Assembly (NCBI RefSeq): GCF_035918235.1
Contig: NZ_CP109485.1
Span: forward strand, 930,001-994,000
Direction of reading: 5' to 3'
DNA from: Streptomyces sp. NBC_01445
Lineage (GTDB): Bacteria > Actinomycetota > Actinomycetes > Streptomycetales > Streptomycetaceae
Length of the DNA: 64,000 nt
Shown piece after piece: positions 45,302 to 54,198 of this stretch. The translations under genes were made by a program, and so were the position numbers. The stretch's first letter is position 1. Each line of letters begins with the position of its first letter. The notes below the pieces were generated by a model. That model was given only the letters and a program-made list of their open reading frames with translations, ran no database searches and was not told the DNA's origin.

Positions 45302-46108
45302 ATGAGCCGCCTCACTTCGAACGGTGCCACGATCCACTTCGACGACCTGGGCCCGGCGGACGGCGCGCCCGTCGTCCTGATCCACGGCCACCCCTTCAAC
45401 CGCACCATGTGGCGCCACCAGACCGCCGCGCTCACCGCCGCCGGATACCGCCTCATCACCCCTGACCTGCGCGGTTACGGGGACAGCGACACAGTCGCGG
45501 GCACCGTCCTCCTCCCCGCGTTCGCGGACGACATCGCCGCCCTCCTCGACCACCTGGAGCTCGACCGCGCCGTCGTCGGCGGCGTGTCCATGGGCGGCCA
45601 GATCACCATGGAGTTCCAGCGCAGCCACCCGCAGCGCGTGCGGGCCCTGGTCCTCGCCGACACCTCGCCGGTGGCCGAGACCGACGAGGGCAGGGCCTTC
45701 CGCAACCGCCTCGCCGACCGGCTCCTCGCGGAGGGCATGCACGGTTACGCGGGTGAGGTGATCGACAAGATGCTGGCCGCCTACAACGTCACAGCAATGC
45801 CCCAAGTCGCCGTGCACGTACTGGAGATGATGCGCGCCACCGACCCGGCGGGCGCCGCCGCGGCCCTGCGCGGGCGCGCCGAACGAGCGGACTACCGCGA
45901 GACGTTGGCAGCCACGTCCGCTCCCACGCTCATCGTGGTGGGCGCGGACGACGTGTACACCCCACCTGAGGACGCCCGGGCCATTCAGCGGCTGACCCCG
46001 CACGCGACCCTCGCTGTCGTCGAGCGCGCGGGACATCTGCCGAACATGGAACAGCCCGATGCCGTCAACGCCGCATTGATCCGCTTCCTCAACTCCCTGC
46101 CCGATTAA
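45302..46108 (+). CDS. Alpha/beta-hydrolase
   Basis: A 268-residue hydrolase. Oxyanion region HGHPFNRTMW, nucleophile Ser in GGVSMGGQITMEF, catalytic His near ERAGHLPNMEQP, with a helical cap between. It resembles 3-oxoadipate enol-lactonase and haloperoxidase-like hydrolases. No signal peptide. Leaderless start at ATG 45302 (TAGAGT -10). No linked catabolic genes, so the substrate is open. Confidence 0.9.
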   Translation: MSRLTSNGATIHFDDLGPADGAPVVLIHGHPFNRTMWRHQTAALTAAGYRLITPDLRGYGDSDTVAGTVLLPAFADDIAALLDHLELDRAVVGGVSMGGQITMEFQRSHPQRVRALVLADTSPVAETDEGRAFRNRLADRLLAEGMHGYAGEVIDKMLAAYNVTAMPQVAVHVLEMMRATDPAGAAAALRGRAERADYRETLAATSAPTLIVVGADDVYTPPEDARAIQRLTPHATLAVVERAGHLPNMEQPDAVNAALIRFLNSLPD

Positions 46109-46283
46109 GGGATTTACCGGGACAGCTTCTCCCCCGGCTCGTCCGCGAAGAACGGCACGGGCCTGGTGCGGTCCGGCGATCCTGGTTTCGCGAATCCTTT
46201 GGGGAGAGTTCGGCGTCCCCCGGCTTCGGCCGCCGCGGACGCTTCGACCGGCGCCGAACTGTCCGCGGCCTAGCCTCTGCGGC

Positions 46284-46319
46284 ATGCAAAACGAAGGGGA
46301 GAGGGGCGGGGCGGAGTGA
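46284..46319 (+). CDS. Possible 11-residue leader peptide ahead of the TSUP gene
   Basis: A TAGCCT hexamer at 46271-46276 lies 7 nt before ATG 46284, which begins a short frame (MQNEGERGGAE, then TGA 46317-46319). Its stop overlaps the permease GTG in GTGA, so translation of this mini-ORF would feed ribosomes to the downstream start. Too short to be certain; it could also be a chance frame. Confidence 0.35.
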   Translation: MQNEGERGGAE

Positions 46320-47083
46320 CGGTGTGGGAGATGGTCGCCGTTTGTGCGGCCGGGGTGGGCGCCGGAGCCATCAATACCGCGGTGGGCTCCGGGACTCTGA
46401 TCACGTTCCCGGTTCTGCTCGCCACCGGCCTGCCGCCCGTGACCGCGACCGTGTCGAACGCGCTCGGTCTGATCCCGGGATCCATCAGCGGGGCCATCGG
46501 CTATCGCACCGAACTCGCCGGGCAGCGGCGGCGCATCCTGAAGCTGGGTGGTGGTGCCGTGCTCGGCGGGTTCGCGGGCGCGACGCTTCTGCTCGCCCTT
46601 CCGGCCACTGCGTTCGAGACGATCGTGCCGGTCCTCGTAGGTCTCGCCGTCGTCCTGGTCGCGTTCCGGCCGCTGATCAGCGGCCGGGTGCGGCGCCGGC
46701 GCGAGCGGTCCGGCGCGCGCCCGCACGGCGACGTGGGGCCGCTGCTGTTCACCTCCCTCACGCTCGCCAGCGTCTACGGCGGCTACTTCTCCGCCGCGCA
46801 GGGAATCCTCTACGTGGCGCTGATGGGCATGCTCCTGGACGAGCCACTGCAACGCCTGAACGCCGTCAAGAACGTCCTGGTCGCCCTCGTCAACGCCGTC
46901 GCCGCCCTCTTCTTCCTGTTCGTCGCCGACTTCGACTGGACGGCCGTACTGCTCATCGCGGTCGGCTCCGCCCTCGGCGGTCAGCTCGGCGCGAAGGCAG
47001 GCCGACGCCTCAGCCCCGGGGTCCTGCGCGCCCTCGTCGTGACGGTGGGGACGTTCGCCGTCGTCCAGCTGCTGCTCCGGTGA
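46316..47083 (+). CDS. TSUP (TauE/SafE) family membrane permease
   Basis: A 255-residue protein with about eight transmembrane segments. The family signature opens it: CAAGVGAGAINTAVGSGTLI, with a matching second half after the central polar loop (YGGYFSAAQGILYVALMGM, NAVKNVLVALVNAVAALFF). TSUP proteins move sulfite, sulfoacetate or other organic sulfonates; the substrate is unknown. GTG 46316 has GGGGAGAGGGG upstream and overlaps the stop of a possible leader peptide. No sulfur-metabolism genes nearby. Confidence 0.9.
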   Translation: MTVWEMVAVCAAGVGAGAINTAVGSGTLITFPVLLATGLPPVTATVSNALGLIPGSISGAIGYRTELAGQRRRILKLGGGAVLGGFAGATLLLALPATAFETIVPVLVGLAVVLVAFRPLISGRVRRRRERSGARPHGDVGPLLFTSLTLASVYGGYFSAAQGILYVALMGMLLDEPLQRLNAVKNVLVALVNAVAALFFLFVADFDWTAVLLIAVGSALGGQLGAKAGRRLSPGVLRALVVTVGTFAVVQLLLR

Positions 47084-47092
47084 CCGAGGCGC

Positions 47093-47914
47093 TCACCCCG
47101 CCAAGACACCCCCACCGGGTTCGAAGACCGTGAACGGCGCACCCTGGGCGTCCCGCACGGCGGCCCAGCGTCCGGCCTCGTCCTCCCACTCGCCCACCAC
47201 GGTGCCGTCCTGCTTGAGCGCCGCGCGGGCGCACTCGGCGACGTCGTCCACGGTGAACTGGACCTCCCAGTGCGGCCGGACGTCGGGATCGGGGGCCGCC
47301 TCGACAGCGCCGGAGCTGATCCGGGCCATGGACAGGCCGCCGCAGACCAGGACGACCTCTTCGTTCTCGTAGCGGACGTCGCAGCCGCCGGGCCCGGTCC
47401 AGCCGAGGACCTCGCCGTAGAAGATGGCGGCGTCGAAGGCGTTCCTGGTCACGAGCCGGAGCCTGACGTGCGCCTCGGGGTGGCATCCGCTCCATTCCCG
47501 TTCGACGTGCCCGGACCAGATCCCGAAAGCGGCGCCGCTGCTGTCGGCCACCAGTGCGGCGCGGCCCAGCGGGAAGGGGATCGGGCCCACACCCACGGTG
47601 CCGCCGCGTTCGCGGACCCGGCTCGCCGTCTCGTCCGGGTCACCGACGGCGAAGTACGGCAGCCAGGCCGTGGCCACGCCGAGGGCGGACGCCACGGCGC
47701 CGATGCCCGCCACCGGTCTGCCGTCCGCCATCGCGACGGCGAACCGGTCGCCGAGGCGGCCCGGGCGGAATTCCCAGCCGAGCACGGCCTCGTAGAACGC
47801 TGTGGTGGCGGCCAGGTCGTGCGCCGCGAGGCTCACCCAGCAAGGGGCCCCGAGCACGGCGCCGCTCGGCGGGCCGTCCTCGTCACCGGCCTCGGTGGCC
47901 AGTCTGTCGGTCAT
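47093..47914 (-). CDS. Two-domain VOC (glyoxalase-like) protein
   Basis: A 273-residue protein with two glyoxalase/bleomycin-resistance (VOC) domains: ACWVSLAAHDLAATTAFYEAV-like at residues 20-135 (I shorten: WVSLAAHDLAATTAFYEA) and a second at about 150-270 (LRLVTRNAFDAAIFYGEVLG, FTVDDVAECARAALKQ). The VOC fold binds metals or small ligands; the duplicated form is common in Streptomyces. Start ATG 47914 with AGGGA nine nt upstream. Terminates 10 bp from the convergent TSUP gene. Function open. Confidence 0.85.
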   Translation of the reverse strand: MTDRLATEAGDEDGPPSGAVLGAPCWVSLAAHDLAATTAFYEAVLGWEFRPGRLGDRFAVAMADGRPVAGIGAVASALGVATAWLPYFAVGDPDETASRVRERGGTVGVGPIPFPLGRAALVADSSGAAFGIWSGHVEREWSGCHPEAHVRLRLVTRNAFDAAIFYGEVLGWTGPGGCDVRYENEEVVLVCGGLSMARISSGAVEAAPDPDVRPHWEVQFTVDDVAECARAALKQDGTVVGEWEDEAGRWAAVRDAQGAPFTVFEPGGGVLAG

Positions 47915-48164
47915 CGTGCACCATCCCTGAATCACGGCCTGCGCCCATTGCAGCAAGAACCGCCTCGTGCGGCCATCGCCCAGTTGGGCGACACGCACCT
48001 GGCCGGAAGCCGCCGGGCTAGAGGCCATGAAGCCGGAGGCGCCTCGGAGCGCCCAGCGTAGAATCAGCATAAAAGGTGCCGAACGGGCACGCTGTGGGTG
48101 GTGCCGCGTCGGCTTCGTGGTCTCGGGGAGGGTGGTGCCGCGGTCCCGCCGGAAGGAGTCCACG

Positions 48165-49232
48165 ATGACGACCGGGCAGGCAGTCGATTCCGAGCGGAAA
48201 GAAGAGTTCGCCGGGCGCATGCTCCAGGTGGTCAATGACGCGTGTCTGGGCTATCTGTGCAGCCTCGGCCATCGGACAGGGCTCTTCGACACGATGGCAC
48301 CTCTTCCGCCGTCGACCAGCGTCCAGATCGCCAAGGCCGCGGATCTCGACGAGCGGTACGTACGGGAGTGGCTCGGCGGTCTGACCGTCGCCGGTGTCGT
48401 CGAATACCGGCCGGCCGACGGCACGTACTGGCTCCCGCCCGAGCACGCCGCCTCTCTCACCCGGGCAGCGGGGCCGGAGAACACGGCCTCGCTCCTTCAG
48501 GACCTCGCGCTCCTCGGCATTGTCGAGGACGAGGTCCTCGACGCGTTCCGCACGGGCGGCGGCGTCCCCTACTCCTCGTATCCGCGGTTCCAGGAGCTCC
48601 AGGCCGAGGAGACGGGGCGCGTCTACGACGTGGCCCTGGTCGACACGATCGTTCCGCTGGCGCCGGGCCTGCCGGAGCGGCTGCGCGCCGGGATCGACGC
48701 GCTGGACATCGGGACCGGGCAGGGCCATGCGGTGAATCTGCTGGCCCAGGCGTTCCCCAAGAGCCGGTTCCGCGGGGTCGACATCTCCCAGAAGGGCATC
48801 GCGGCCGCACGCGCCGAGGCGGAGCGGCTCGGCCTCGACAACGTCCGGTTCGACGTGGTCGACACCGCCGATCTCAGCGGTACGTACGACCTCATCACGG
48901 CGTTCGACGTGATCCACGACCTGGCCCGCCCGGCGCGCACCCTGGACGCGGTGGCCGCCGCGCTGCGCGACGACGGCGTGTTCCTCATGGGCGACATCTC
49001 CGCCTCCAGCAATCTGGAGGAGAACATCGACCATCCCCTCGGACCCGCCCTGTACACCTTCTCGGTCTTCTACTGCATGACCGTGTCGCTGGGCGAGGGC
49101 GGCGCGGGGCTCGGCTCGGTGTGGGGGCGGCAGCGGGCGCTGCAGATGCTCGCCGACGCCGGGTTCGGTGACATCGACGTGGAGCAGGTCGAGGGCGACA
49201 TCCTCAACGTGTACTACGTGGCCCGTAAGTGA
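48165..49232 (+). CDS. SAM-dependent methyltransferase with N-terminal winged helix
   Basis: A 355-residue protein. Residues 20-100 form a winged helix-like dimerisation region (CLGYLCSLGHRTGLFDTM, LDERYVREWLGGLTVAGVVEY); the Rossmann core has ALDIGTGQGHAVNLLAQAF, RGVDISQKGIAAARA, ITAFDVIHDLARP and LRDDGVFLMGDIS. This layout recalls the winged-helix methyltransferase group seen in mycobacteria and O-methyltransferases. Start ATG 48165 with GGAAGGAG upstream; the longer open frame to 47967 is a shadow over the promoter. Substrate unknown. Confidence 0.9.
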   Translation: MTTGQAVDSERKEEFAGRMLQVVNDACLGYLCSLGHRTGLFDTMAPLPPSTSVQIAKAADLDERYVREWLGGLTVAGVVEYRPADGTYWLPPEHAASLTRAAGPENTASLLQDLALLGIVEDEVLDAFRTGGGVPYSSYPRFQELQAEETGRVYDVALVDTIVPLAPGLPERLRAGIDALDIGTGQGHAVNLLAQAFPKSRFRGVDISQKGIAAARAEAERLGLDNVRFDVVDTADLSGTYDLITAFDVIHDLARPARTLDAVAAALRDDGVFLMGDISASSNLEENIDHPLGPALYTFSVFYCMTVSLGEGGAGLGSVWGRQRALQMLADAGFGDIDVEQVEGDILNVYYVARK

Positions 49233-49261
49233 CTGTCGCCGGTTGCCGGGTGTCCGCCGGC

Positions 49262-49897
49262 CTAGGAGCGGCGGACCAGACGGGCGTGCGTGGCCGCCGG
49301 GGAGCTGACGAGTTCCACGACCTCGTAGCCGTCGACGCCGTCGCCGAGGTTGTCGAGCAGGCGCTCTCCCTTGCCGACGAGGAGCGGCACGATGGCCAGG
49401 TGCAGTTCGTCGACGAGACCGGCGCGCAGGTACTGCTGGATCGTGGCCGGGCCCCCGCCGATGCGCACGTCCTTGCCGTCCGCCGCCTCGTAGGCCCTGG
49501 CGAGGACCGTCTCGACGGGCTCGTCGGTGAAGTGGAAGTCCGTTCCGCCCTTCATCGACACCGACGGACGCGGGTGGTGCGTGTGCACGAACACCGGGTG
49601 GTGGAACGGCGGGTTGTCGCCCCACCAGCCGGTCCACGCCTCGTTCTCCCACGGTCCGCGATAGGGGCCGAACATGTTGCGGCCCATGATCGTGGCGCCG
49701 ATGTTGTCCTCGCTGCGGGCGACGAACTCGACGTCGACGCCCTGCTTGCCGTCGGCGTGGTCCTTCATCGCGGCGAACATCCAGTCGTGCAGGCCGTCGT
49801 CGATCCCGTCGCCGAAGGGCGCGTCCATGCGCTGGTCGGTACCGGCGGCGAACCCGTCGAGCGAGACAGTGACGTTGTGTACGCGGAGCTTGGGCAT
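49262..49897 (-). CDS. Dihydrofolate reductase family protein (RibD C-terminal type)
   Basis: A 211-residue protein of the RibD-C/DHFR superfamily: KLRVHNVTVSLDGFAAGTDQ at the N-terminus, GATIMGRNMFGPYRGPW, VRIGGGPATIQQYLRAGLVD and LHLAIVPLLVGKGERLLD. In actinobacteria many such paralogues occur; they are NAD(P)H-dependent reductases of unknown substrate rather than riboflavin enzymes. ATG 49897 has AAGGAG five nt upstream. Single gene, convergent with the methyltransferase at 48165. Confidence 0.9.
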   Translation of the reverse strand: MPKLRVHNVTVSLDGFAAGTDQRMDAPFGDGIDDGLHDWMFAAMKDHADGKQGVDVEFVARSEDNIGATIMGRNMFGPYRGPWENEAWTGWWGDNPPFHHPVFVHTHHPRPSVSMKGGTDFHFTDEPVETVLARAYEAADGKDVRIGGGPATIQQYLRAGLVDELHLAIVPLLVGKGERLLDNLGDGVDGYEVVELVSSPAATHARLVRRS

Positions 49898-50036
49898 GAC
49901 GTCTCCTTGGTGGTGACGGTAGCGGTCCGTTCCCGCTCTCACCCCTGCGTCGATCGGTGCGGGGCCGGATCGACAGCCCGTCCCGATTTTCTTCCACGAA
50001 TCCCGTCACCGCAGCGCGCACGGGCCAGGCGACCCC

Positions 50037-51020
50037 TCAGGCGTCGGGGAGCCCGGCCAGCCACTCGACGAGGATGCGGTTGACGTCGTCGCCGCGCTCC
50101 TGCTGGATCCAGTGGCCGCAGCCGTCGAGGATGTGCGACGAACGCAGGCCCGGCAGGGTGGTGGGGTAGGCGTCGATGGCATCGGACAGCCACGTGGTGG
50201 ACGCGTCCATGGCGCCGCCGATGAACAGGGAGGGCTGGGTGACGGGGGCGCCTCGGAGGGCGGCGAGTTCCTCCCAGTCCCGGTCCATGTTCCGGTAACG
50301 GTTGAGCGCTCCGGTCAGTCCCGTGCGCTCGAACTCCCCTGCGTATACGTCGAGTTCGGCCTCGTCGAGCCAGGCGGGGAGCCGGTCGACGGGGAAGCGT
50401 TCACGCATCGTTCCGCCCCGGGCGACGAAGTGCGGGTCGGGTGCGCCGGGCGCGGCCATCGTGTCGGCCGACAGCGCGGCAAAGATGCCCGCGAGCCAAC
50501 CGCGCACGTCCGGCTCGATCTCCGCCTCGGCCCTCCCGGGCTCCTGGAAGTACGAGACGTAGATCTCCTCGTTCCCGCCCATGCCCGCGAAGATGTCGCT
50601 GGGCCGCGGTCCGCCGGGCGGGGTGTAGGGGACGCTCAGCAGCGCGACCGCGCGGAAGACCTCCGGCCTGAGCAGGGCCGAGTAGGCGGCGATGTTCGCG
50701 CCCCAGTCGTGCCCGACGAGCACCGCGGACCGCTCGCCGAGGGCGTCCACGACGGCGACGTTGTCGTCCACCAGGTCGAGCATTCCGTACGCGGCCGGGT
50801 CGGCGGGCTTCGAGGAGCGGCCGTAGCCGCGTACGTCGAGGGCGACTGCCCGGTATCCGGCCGCCGCGAGCGCCGGCAGCTGGCGGCGCCATGAGTACGA
50901 GCTCTCGGGGAACCCGTGCACGAGCAGGACGAGCGGCCCGGTGCCCTGCTCCACGAGGTGGATCCGGCCCGCGGGCCCGTCGACCAGTCGGTGTGTGGCT
51001 TGCGCGGCCTGCTGCGACAT
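50037..51020 (-). CDS. Alpha/beta-hydrolase, epoxide-hydrolase-like
   Basis: A 327-residue soluble epoxide hydrolase-like protein. Oxyanion motif HGFPESSYSWR, nucleophile Asp in LVGHDWGAN (an Asp nucleophile marks epoxide hydrolases and dehalogenases), and the catalytic His in LDGCGHWIQQE. The cap contains FAGMGGNEEIYVSYFQEPG. ATG 51020 has AGGAGG four nt upstream, which fixes the start; the longer frame to 51101 is unsupported. Single gene, and no neighbouring catabolic enzymes. Confidence 0.92.
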   Translation of the reverse strand: MSQQAAQATHRLVDGPAGRIHLVEQGTGPLVLLVHGFPESSYSWRRQLPALAAAGYRAVALDVRGYGRSSKPADPAAYGMLDLVDDNVAVVDALGERSAVLVGHDWGANIAAYSALLRPEVFRAVALLSVPYTPPGGPRPSDIFAGMGGNEEIYVSYFQEPGRAEAEIEPDVRGWLAGIFAALSADTMAAPGAPDPHFVARGGTMRERFPVDRLPAWLDEAELDVYAGEFERTGLTGALNRYRNMDRDWEELAALRGAPVTQPSLFIGGAMDASTTWLSDAIDAYPTTLPGLRSSHILDGCGHWIQQERGDDVNRILVEWLAGLPDA

Positions 51021-51177
51021 GCGACCTCCTGTAGACACCGTGCGGCCATGCCGGGTGCGACCGGCGATGGCTGCCCTGACGCCGATCATGCAACGGGCCA
51101 TGGCGCGCCACCGACCCTTCTTGCCGTTCCGGCAAAGAATCCGCTGGGCCGAGGCGATCTGCTGGAGTGCGTTCGGC

Positions 51178-52005
51178 TCAGTCGCCCGCGCCGCCGATCA
51201 TGTCCACCAGTTCCGCCAGCGCGGTGGCGGCTTCGGGCAGGCCCGGCGTGGGCGTCACCGGTTCGTCCAGGTACACGTCCCGTCGGAGTTCGATCATGAG
51301 TGCGCTGACCCTCGGGTCCTTGCCGTAGTGCCGCAGCGGCACGTAGGTCCCGGCGAACGGTGTGTCGAGGGCGACGTCCCCGAGCCCGCCGAAGGCGGCG
51401 CGCGCCTGCGCGAGCAGGGCGTCGGAGGTGTGGAAGGGGTCGGTGCCCAGGCACACGTGCGGGCGCGGGGCCGCGCCGTGGAGTTCGTACGGCAGGGCCC
51501 GGCTCGGGTACGAGTGCACATCGACGATCACCGCGCGCCCGGCGGCGGCGAGCCGGTCCTCGACGGCGTCCGTCATCGCGGCGGCGTAGGTGTGGAAGTA
51601 GGTCTCGAGGAGCTCGGGAACATCGGCGGGAGGTTCGGGCCTGAGGACCTCACGGTGGGTGGTGCGGGTGTACACCGCACCCATGCCGACCGCGCTCATC
51701 TCCTCGCGCTCGTCGGGAAAGCGTTCGGGGTCCACGACGAGGCGGGAGAGTTCGTTGACGAAGCGCCAGGGCGTCATCGCCGCGTCACGCGCGGCGAGTT
51801 CGGCGATGTCCTGCGTATGGGCGTCCGTGATCAGGTCCAACTCCCGTTCCAGGGACACGTCGTCGAGCACGATGCCCTTCCGGACGTACGCCGGCACGAC
51901 ACGCGAGCCGTGCGGCACGTGGAGGAGGACGGGCGAGGCCGCGCTCCCGGGAATCAGCCGGTACGACGGCCGGGTGTCCTGTACGGAACTGTCCGTGGTG
52001 TCCAT
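51178..52005 (-). CDS. N-formylglutamate amidohydrolase-like protein
   Basis: A 275-residue enzyme of the N-formylglutamate amidohydrolase family: SPVLLHVPHGSRVVPAYV, FVNELSRLVVDPERFPDE, VIVDVHSYPSRALPYE, VCLGTDPFHT and ALMIELRRDVYLDE. Such proteins hydrolyse N-formyl-L-glutamate in histidine degradation or related amides, or act in peptidoglycan-like chemistry. No hut genes are nearby. ATG 52005; GGGGAGAG lies about nine nt upstream. Divergent from the CocE-type hydrolase operon. Confidence 0.88.
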   Translation of the reverse strand: MDTTDSSVQDTRPSYRLIPGSAASPVLLHVPHGSRVVPAYVRKGIVLDDVSLERELDLITDAHTQDIAELAARDAAMTPWRFVNELSRLVVDPERFPDEREEMSAVGMGAVYTRTTHREVLRPEPPADVPELLETYFHTYAAAMTDAVEDRLAAAGRAVIVDVHSYPSRALPYELHGAAPRPHVCLGTDPFHTSDALLAQARAAFGGLGDVALDTPFAGTYVPLRHYGKDPRVSALMIELRRDVYLDEPVTPTPGLPEAATALAELVDMIGGAGD

Positions 52006-52153
52006 GTGCCCACTCTCCCCCGCCCGATCCCAACTGGTGAAACACGGGGTTACGGCGCGCGGGGGCCGCGGGTAGGGTGCCCAGTCATCCACTACTGAAC
52101 AGCCGTTGAGTAGTGGTGGGCGGGGCCCTGCCGTCCCGCCCGGACCTACGCAT

Positions 52154-54196
52154 GTGACCTTCGTTCGCGAGGAGTTCTTCACCTTGCCCGACGCACCGTC
52201 GAATCTGCTGCGCCACCTCTGGATCCCCCTGGCGGACGGCACACGGCTCGCCGCCCGCGTGTGGCTGCCCGCCACCGGGAGCCGCCCCGCCCCCGCGGTC
52301 CTCGAGTACATCCCGTACCGCAAGAACGACGCGACGGCGGCTCGCGACAACAGCCTCCACGCCCGCTTCGCCGAGGCCGGCTACGCCGCCGTCCGCGTCG
52401 ACCTGCGCGGCAGCGGTGACTCGGACGGGCTGATGCTCGACGAGTACGCGCAGCAGGAACTGGCCGACGGCGTCGAGGTGATCGACTGGCTGGCGCGGCA
52501 GCCGTGGTGCGACGGGAACGTCGGCATGATCGGCAAGTCCTGGGGCGGTTTCAACGGCCTCCAGATCGCCGCGCTGCGCCCGGCCGCGCTCAAGGCGGTC
52601 GTCACGGTCTGCTCGACGGACGACCGGTACGCGGACGACGTCCACTACACCGGCGGCTCGCTGATCGCCTCCGAGATGCTGCCGTGGGCGTCGACCATGC
52701 TGGCCTACAACGCCCGCCCCGCCGATCCGGCCGTCGTCGGCGACGGCTGGCGCGAGCAGTGGCTGCGGCGGATGGCGGACACCCCCGTGTACGTGGAGGA
52801 GTGGCTGCGGCACCAGGCGCGCGACGCCTACTGGAAGCACGGGTCCGTGTGCGAGGACTTCGGCGCGATCCAGGCCCCGGTGCTTGCCGTCGGCGGCTGG
52901 TACGACCCGTACTGCGGGGCCGTACTGCGTCTGCTCGAAGGGCTCGAAGTGCCGGTGCGGGGGCTGGTGGGGCCGTGGGCCCACACCTATCCGCACCAGG
53001 CCGAACCCGGACCGGCCATCGACTTCCACGCCGAGGTCGTGCGCTGGTTCGACCAGTTCCTGCGCGGGCGGGACAGCGGCGCCCTGGACGATCCGGCGCT
53101 GCGGGTGTGGATGCCCGAGTGGGCGGCGCCCGGCAGCGACCGCGATGTGCGGCCGGGGCGCTGGGTCGCCGAGGAGAGCTGGCCGTCGCCCCGGATCGAG
53201 CGGCGCGCGTACGCCCTGGGCGGCGAGTCGGCGGGGACGGCCGCCGGGAGCGATCCGCTGCGCGAGCGTGCCGTGCGCCTCGACAGCACTCGGATGACCG
53301 GCACCGCGGGTGGCGCCTGGCTCCAATTCGGCGACGCGGCCGGTCAGTTCGGTCCGCAGGGCGGTGACGACGGTCTCTCGCACACCTTCACGACCGTGCC
53401 CCTCGACGAGAGCGCCGCGATCCTCGGCGTGCCGACCGTGACCCTTCGCGTCAGTGCCGACCGCCCGCACGCGCAGCTCGCCGTACGCCTCAACGACGTC
53501 GCACCCGACGGCAGTTCACGTCTGGTCACGCGCGGCCTGCTCAACCTCACCCATCGCGACGGCCACGAGAAGCCGCAGGCTCTTGAGCCGGGGCGCGCCT
53601 ACGACGTGACCGTGCCGCTGGTGGCGACAGCACACTCCTTCGCGCCCGGTCACCGCATCCGCGTCGCGGTCTCGGCCTCGTACTGGCCCCTGGCCTGGCC
53701 CTCGCCGCGGCCCGTCACGGTCACGCTCCACCCGGCGCCGTCCGCCGCGCTGCACCTGCCCGTACGCCCGGCGAGCGCCGACGACGCGAAGCTGCGCCCG
53801 TACGGGGAGCCCTTGCCGGATCTTCCCGCGCCGCTGCGCCAGTCCCCCGGGGCCACCGGGCGCCGCGTCGAGCACGATCCGGTGAGCGGCACGACCGTCG
53901 TCACCCTCCGCGTCGACGACGGCGAGTTCACCGACCTCGCGGACGGGGCCTGGCGGCGCACCGACAGCGTCGACCGCTTCACGCTCACCGAAGGCGATCC
54001 CCACTCCGCGCTCGTCGAGTGCGAACGCACCGAGGAGGGCGGGCGCGGCGACTGGAGCTGGAAGGTCATGACGATCAGTCACATGAGCGCCGATGCCCAG
54101 GCGTTCACCGTCACCAACACCATCACCGCCCACGAAGGGGACGATCGCGTGTACCACCGCACCACCGATGCCGTGATACCTCGCCGGGGAGTGTGA
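52154..54196 (+). CDS. CocE/NonD-family hydrolase (X-Pro dipeptidyl-peptidase type)
   Basis: A protein of about 680 residues. The alpha/beta-hydrolase core has YIPYRKNDATAARDNS, the nucleophile motif GMIGKSWGGFNGLQIAAL, GGWYDPYCGAV and the catalytic His in VRGLVGPWAHTYPHQ; the C-terminal third is the jelly-roll domain typical of CocE and PepX (VTLRVSADRPHAQLAVRLND). Relatives cleave esters, acyl groups or X-Pro dipeptides. The start is uncertain: GTG 52154 fits the domain edge, but TTG 52184 has GAGGAG nine nt upstream. The stop overlaps or abuts the next gene, so it begins the transporter operon. Confidence 0.85.
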   Translation: MTFVREEFFTLPDAPSNLLRHLWIPLADGTRLAARVWLPATGSRPAPAVLEYIPYRKNDATAARDNSLHARFAEAGYAAVRVDLRGSGDSDGLMLDEYAQQELADGVEVIDWLARQPWCDGNVGMIGKSWGGFNGLQIAALRPAALKAVVTVCSTDDRYADDVHYTGGSLIASEMLPWASTMLAYNARPADPAVVGDGWREQWLRRMADTPVYVEEWLRHQARDAYWKHGSVCEDFGAIQAPVLAVGGWYDPYCGAVLRLLEGLEVPVRGLVGPWAHTYPHQAEPGPAIDFHAEVVRWFDQFLRGRDSGALDDPALRVWMPEWAAPGSDRDVRPGRWVAEESWPSPRIERRAYALGGESAGTAAGSDPLRERAVRLDSTRMTGTAGGAWLQFGDAAGQFGPQGGDDGLSHTFTTVPLDESAAILGVPTVTLRVSADRPHAQLAVRLNDVAPDGSSRLVTRGLLNLTHRDGHEKPQALEPGRAYDVTVPLVATAHSFAPGHRIRVAVSASYWPLAWPSPRPVTVTLHPAPSAALHLPVRPASADDAKLRPYGEPLPDLPAPLRQSPGATGRRVEHDPVSGTTVVTLRVDDGEFTDLADGAWRRTDSVDRFTLTEGDPHSALVECERTEEGGRGDWSWKVMTISHMSADAQAFTVTNTITAHEGDDRVYHRTTDAVIPRRGV

Positions 54197-54198
54197 GC

